Source of the DNA: Verrucomicrobiota bacterium
GTDB taxonomy: Bacteria; Verrucomicrobiota; Verrucomicrobiia; Verrucomicrobiales; Akkermansiaceae
DNA: 64,000 nucleotides
Direction of reading: 5' to 3'
Assembly (NCBI GenBank): GCA_026397725.1
Contig: JAPLUI010000487.1
Span: 53,493 to 117,492, forward strand
Of this stretch, positions 63,447 to 64,000 are shown in pieces. The position numbers and the translations under genes were made by a program. The notes below the pieces were generated by a model that saw only the letters and a program-made list of their open reading frames with translations, was not told where the DNA came from and searched no databases. Positions within the stretch are counted from its first letter, which is position 1, and every line of letters starts with the position of its first letter.

Positions 63447-63655
63447 CAACGCCCGTTCGGCGACCTCGGCACGCCGGTTGTTGGCAGGGACGCACCTCCG
63501 GGGCGTCCGGCGGGAGCCAGGCCGCGGGCGGAAACCACCTCGCCTTCGCCCTTCCAGCCGGTCCTCCGTGATTTGATCTAACGAGGACATCCGCCGCCAT
63601 TGCTCCTAGTGCGGCCAGCAACGCCCGTTCCGCAAGTAGCGGATCAATCATCTTA
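63447..63655. other. Spacer after histidine kinase gene
   Basis: No supported gene. The antisense ORFs that cross it are Arg/Pro-rich shadows of the kinase. No clear terminator hairpin was seen. Confidence 0.5.
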
Positions 63656-64000
63656 CAGTTCCTGATCCCGGCGGAAAATGAATTGGCACTTGTTGGCGTT
63701 TCAGACGAATTCGTGAAACATCTGCGCATGGGTTCGGGTGGCAGCAGTGCCGATGCGGTGTCATGTCTTGATTTCAAGTATATGAATGGCCGCGGTTGTG
63801 ACATTTCTTTGTCTTACTTGATCATTGAATGTTGGAAGTTGAATGTTGAATGTTGACATCTTCGGCGTGAAGAATGGTGTAGCCGCAGCTCTCCCGGTTG
63901 AGCCAAAGCGGTGTGGCGGGCTGCGCCCTTCCCACCGCACTCTTCTGACTTTGGCTCGCGCCTGGGCAGGTGAAGGTATGGAGTGCGGTGGGAAGCGCAG
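63656..64000. repeat. Composite repeat element, copy B, cut by window end
   Basis: Inverted copy of 48465-48789. It shares the unique part, the ATTCAAC/GTTGAAT tract and the palindrome, which starts at about 63899 (GAGCCAAAGCGGTGTGGCGG) and runs beyond the window. It carries an extra 40 bp after 63765 that copy A lacks. Confidence 0.8.

Overview
The window looks like a piece of a Verrucomicrobiota chromosome. This is inferred from gene content and moderately high GC; there is no rRNA or complete tRNA to confirm it. Supporting signs are many secreted glycoside hydrolases, SASA-type esterases and LamG proteins, a DUF6288-type protein, RAYT and REP sequences, and a repeated secreted-protein C-terminal domain carrying an Asp-rich DxDGDG motif.

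Region 1 (about 1-31 kb, all genes on +) is a polysaccharide and glycoprotein utilisation cluster. It holds a GH101-like enzyme, SASA esterases, a PHP-domain protein, two GH2 enzymes, GH32 fructosidase-like enzymes, a GH43/GH130-like propeller protein, a GH95-like alpha/alpha-barrel protein and LamG proteins. It is also a gene graveyard. Several ORFs are head-to-tail chimeras of unrelated families (SASA+PHP, GH2+GH31, GH2+GH43, propeller+GH32, GH32+RAYT), and short start or end stubs of lost genes lie between intact ones. The borders include a broken RAYT transposase with REP hairpins and a decapitated LacI-type regulator.

Region 2 (31-35 kb) has a translationally overlapping esterase and PDZ/DUF6288 pair, followed by a stub resembling the start of a DISARM-type SNF2 helicase that overlaps an HNH-like protein. 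Region 3 (35-40 kb) is one large secreted metalloprotease/vWA protein with CLCA-like architecture, on -.

Region 4 (40-48 kb) is housekeeping. It contains the SAM cycle genes metK and ahcY with wbuC downstream, divergent from an ArsR-methyltransferase fusion regulator across a 28-bp centred dyad; then an outer-membrane barrel protein, aroK-queG and a Sua5/TsaC enzyme. Region 5 (48-57 kb) holds a six-hairpin glycosidase-like protein, a POT transporter followed by a DNA adenine methylase stub, a conserved acidic-tailed protein that overlaps eda tail to tail through a triplet repeat, gmk, and a URO-D-family protein.

Region 6 (57-63.5 kb) is a VIT/vWA protein, a second secreted vWA protein, an OmpR-type response regulator and a histidine kinase. 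The set resembles the proteobacterial dedicated sortase system without a sortase, and a CreB-like direct repeat precedes it. Two copies of a roughly 330-bp composite repeat flank regions 5-6 in opposite orientation (48.5 kb and the window end).
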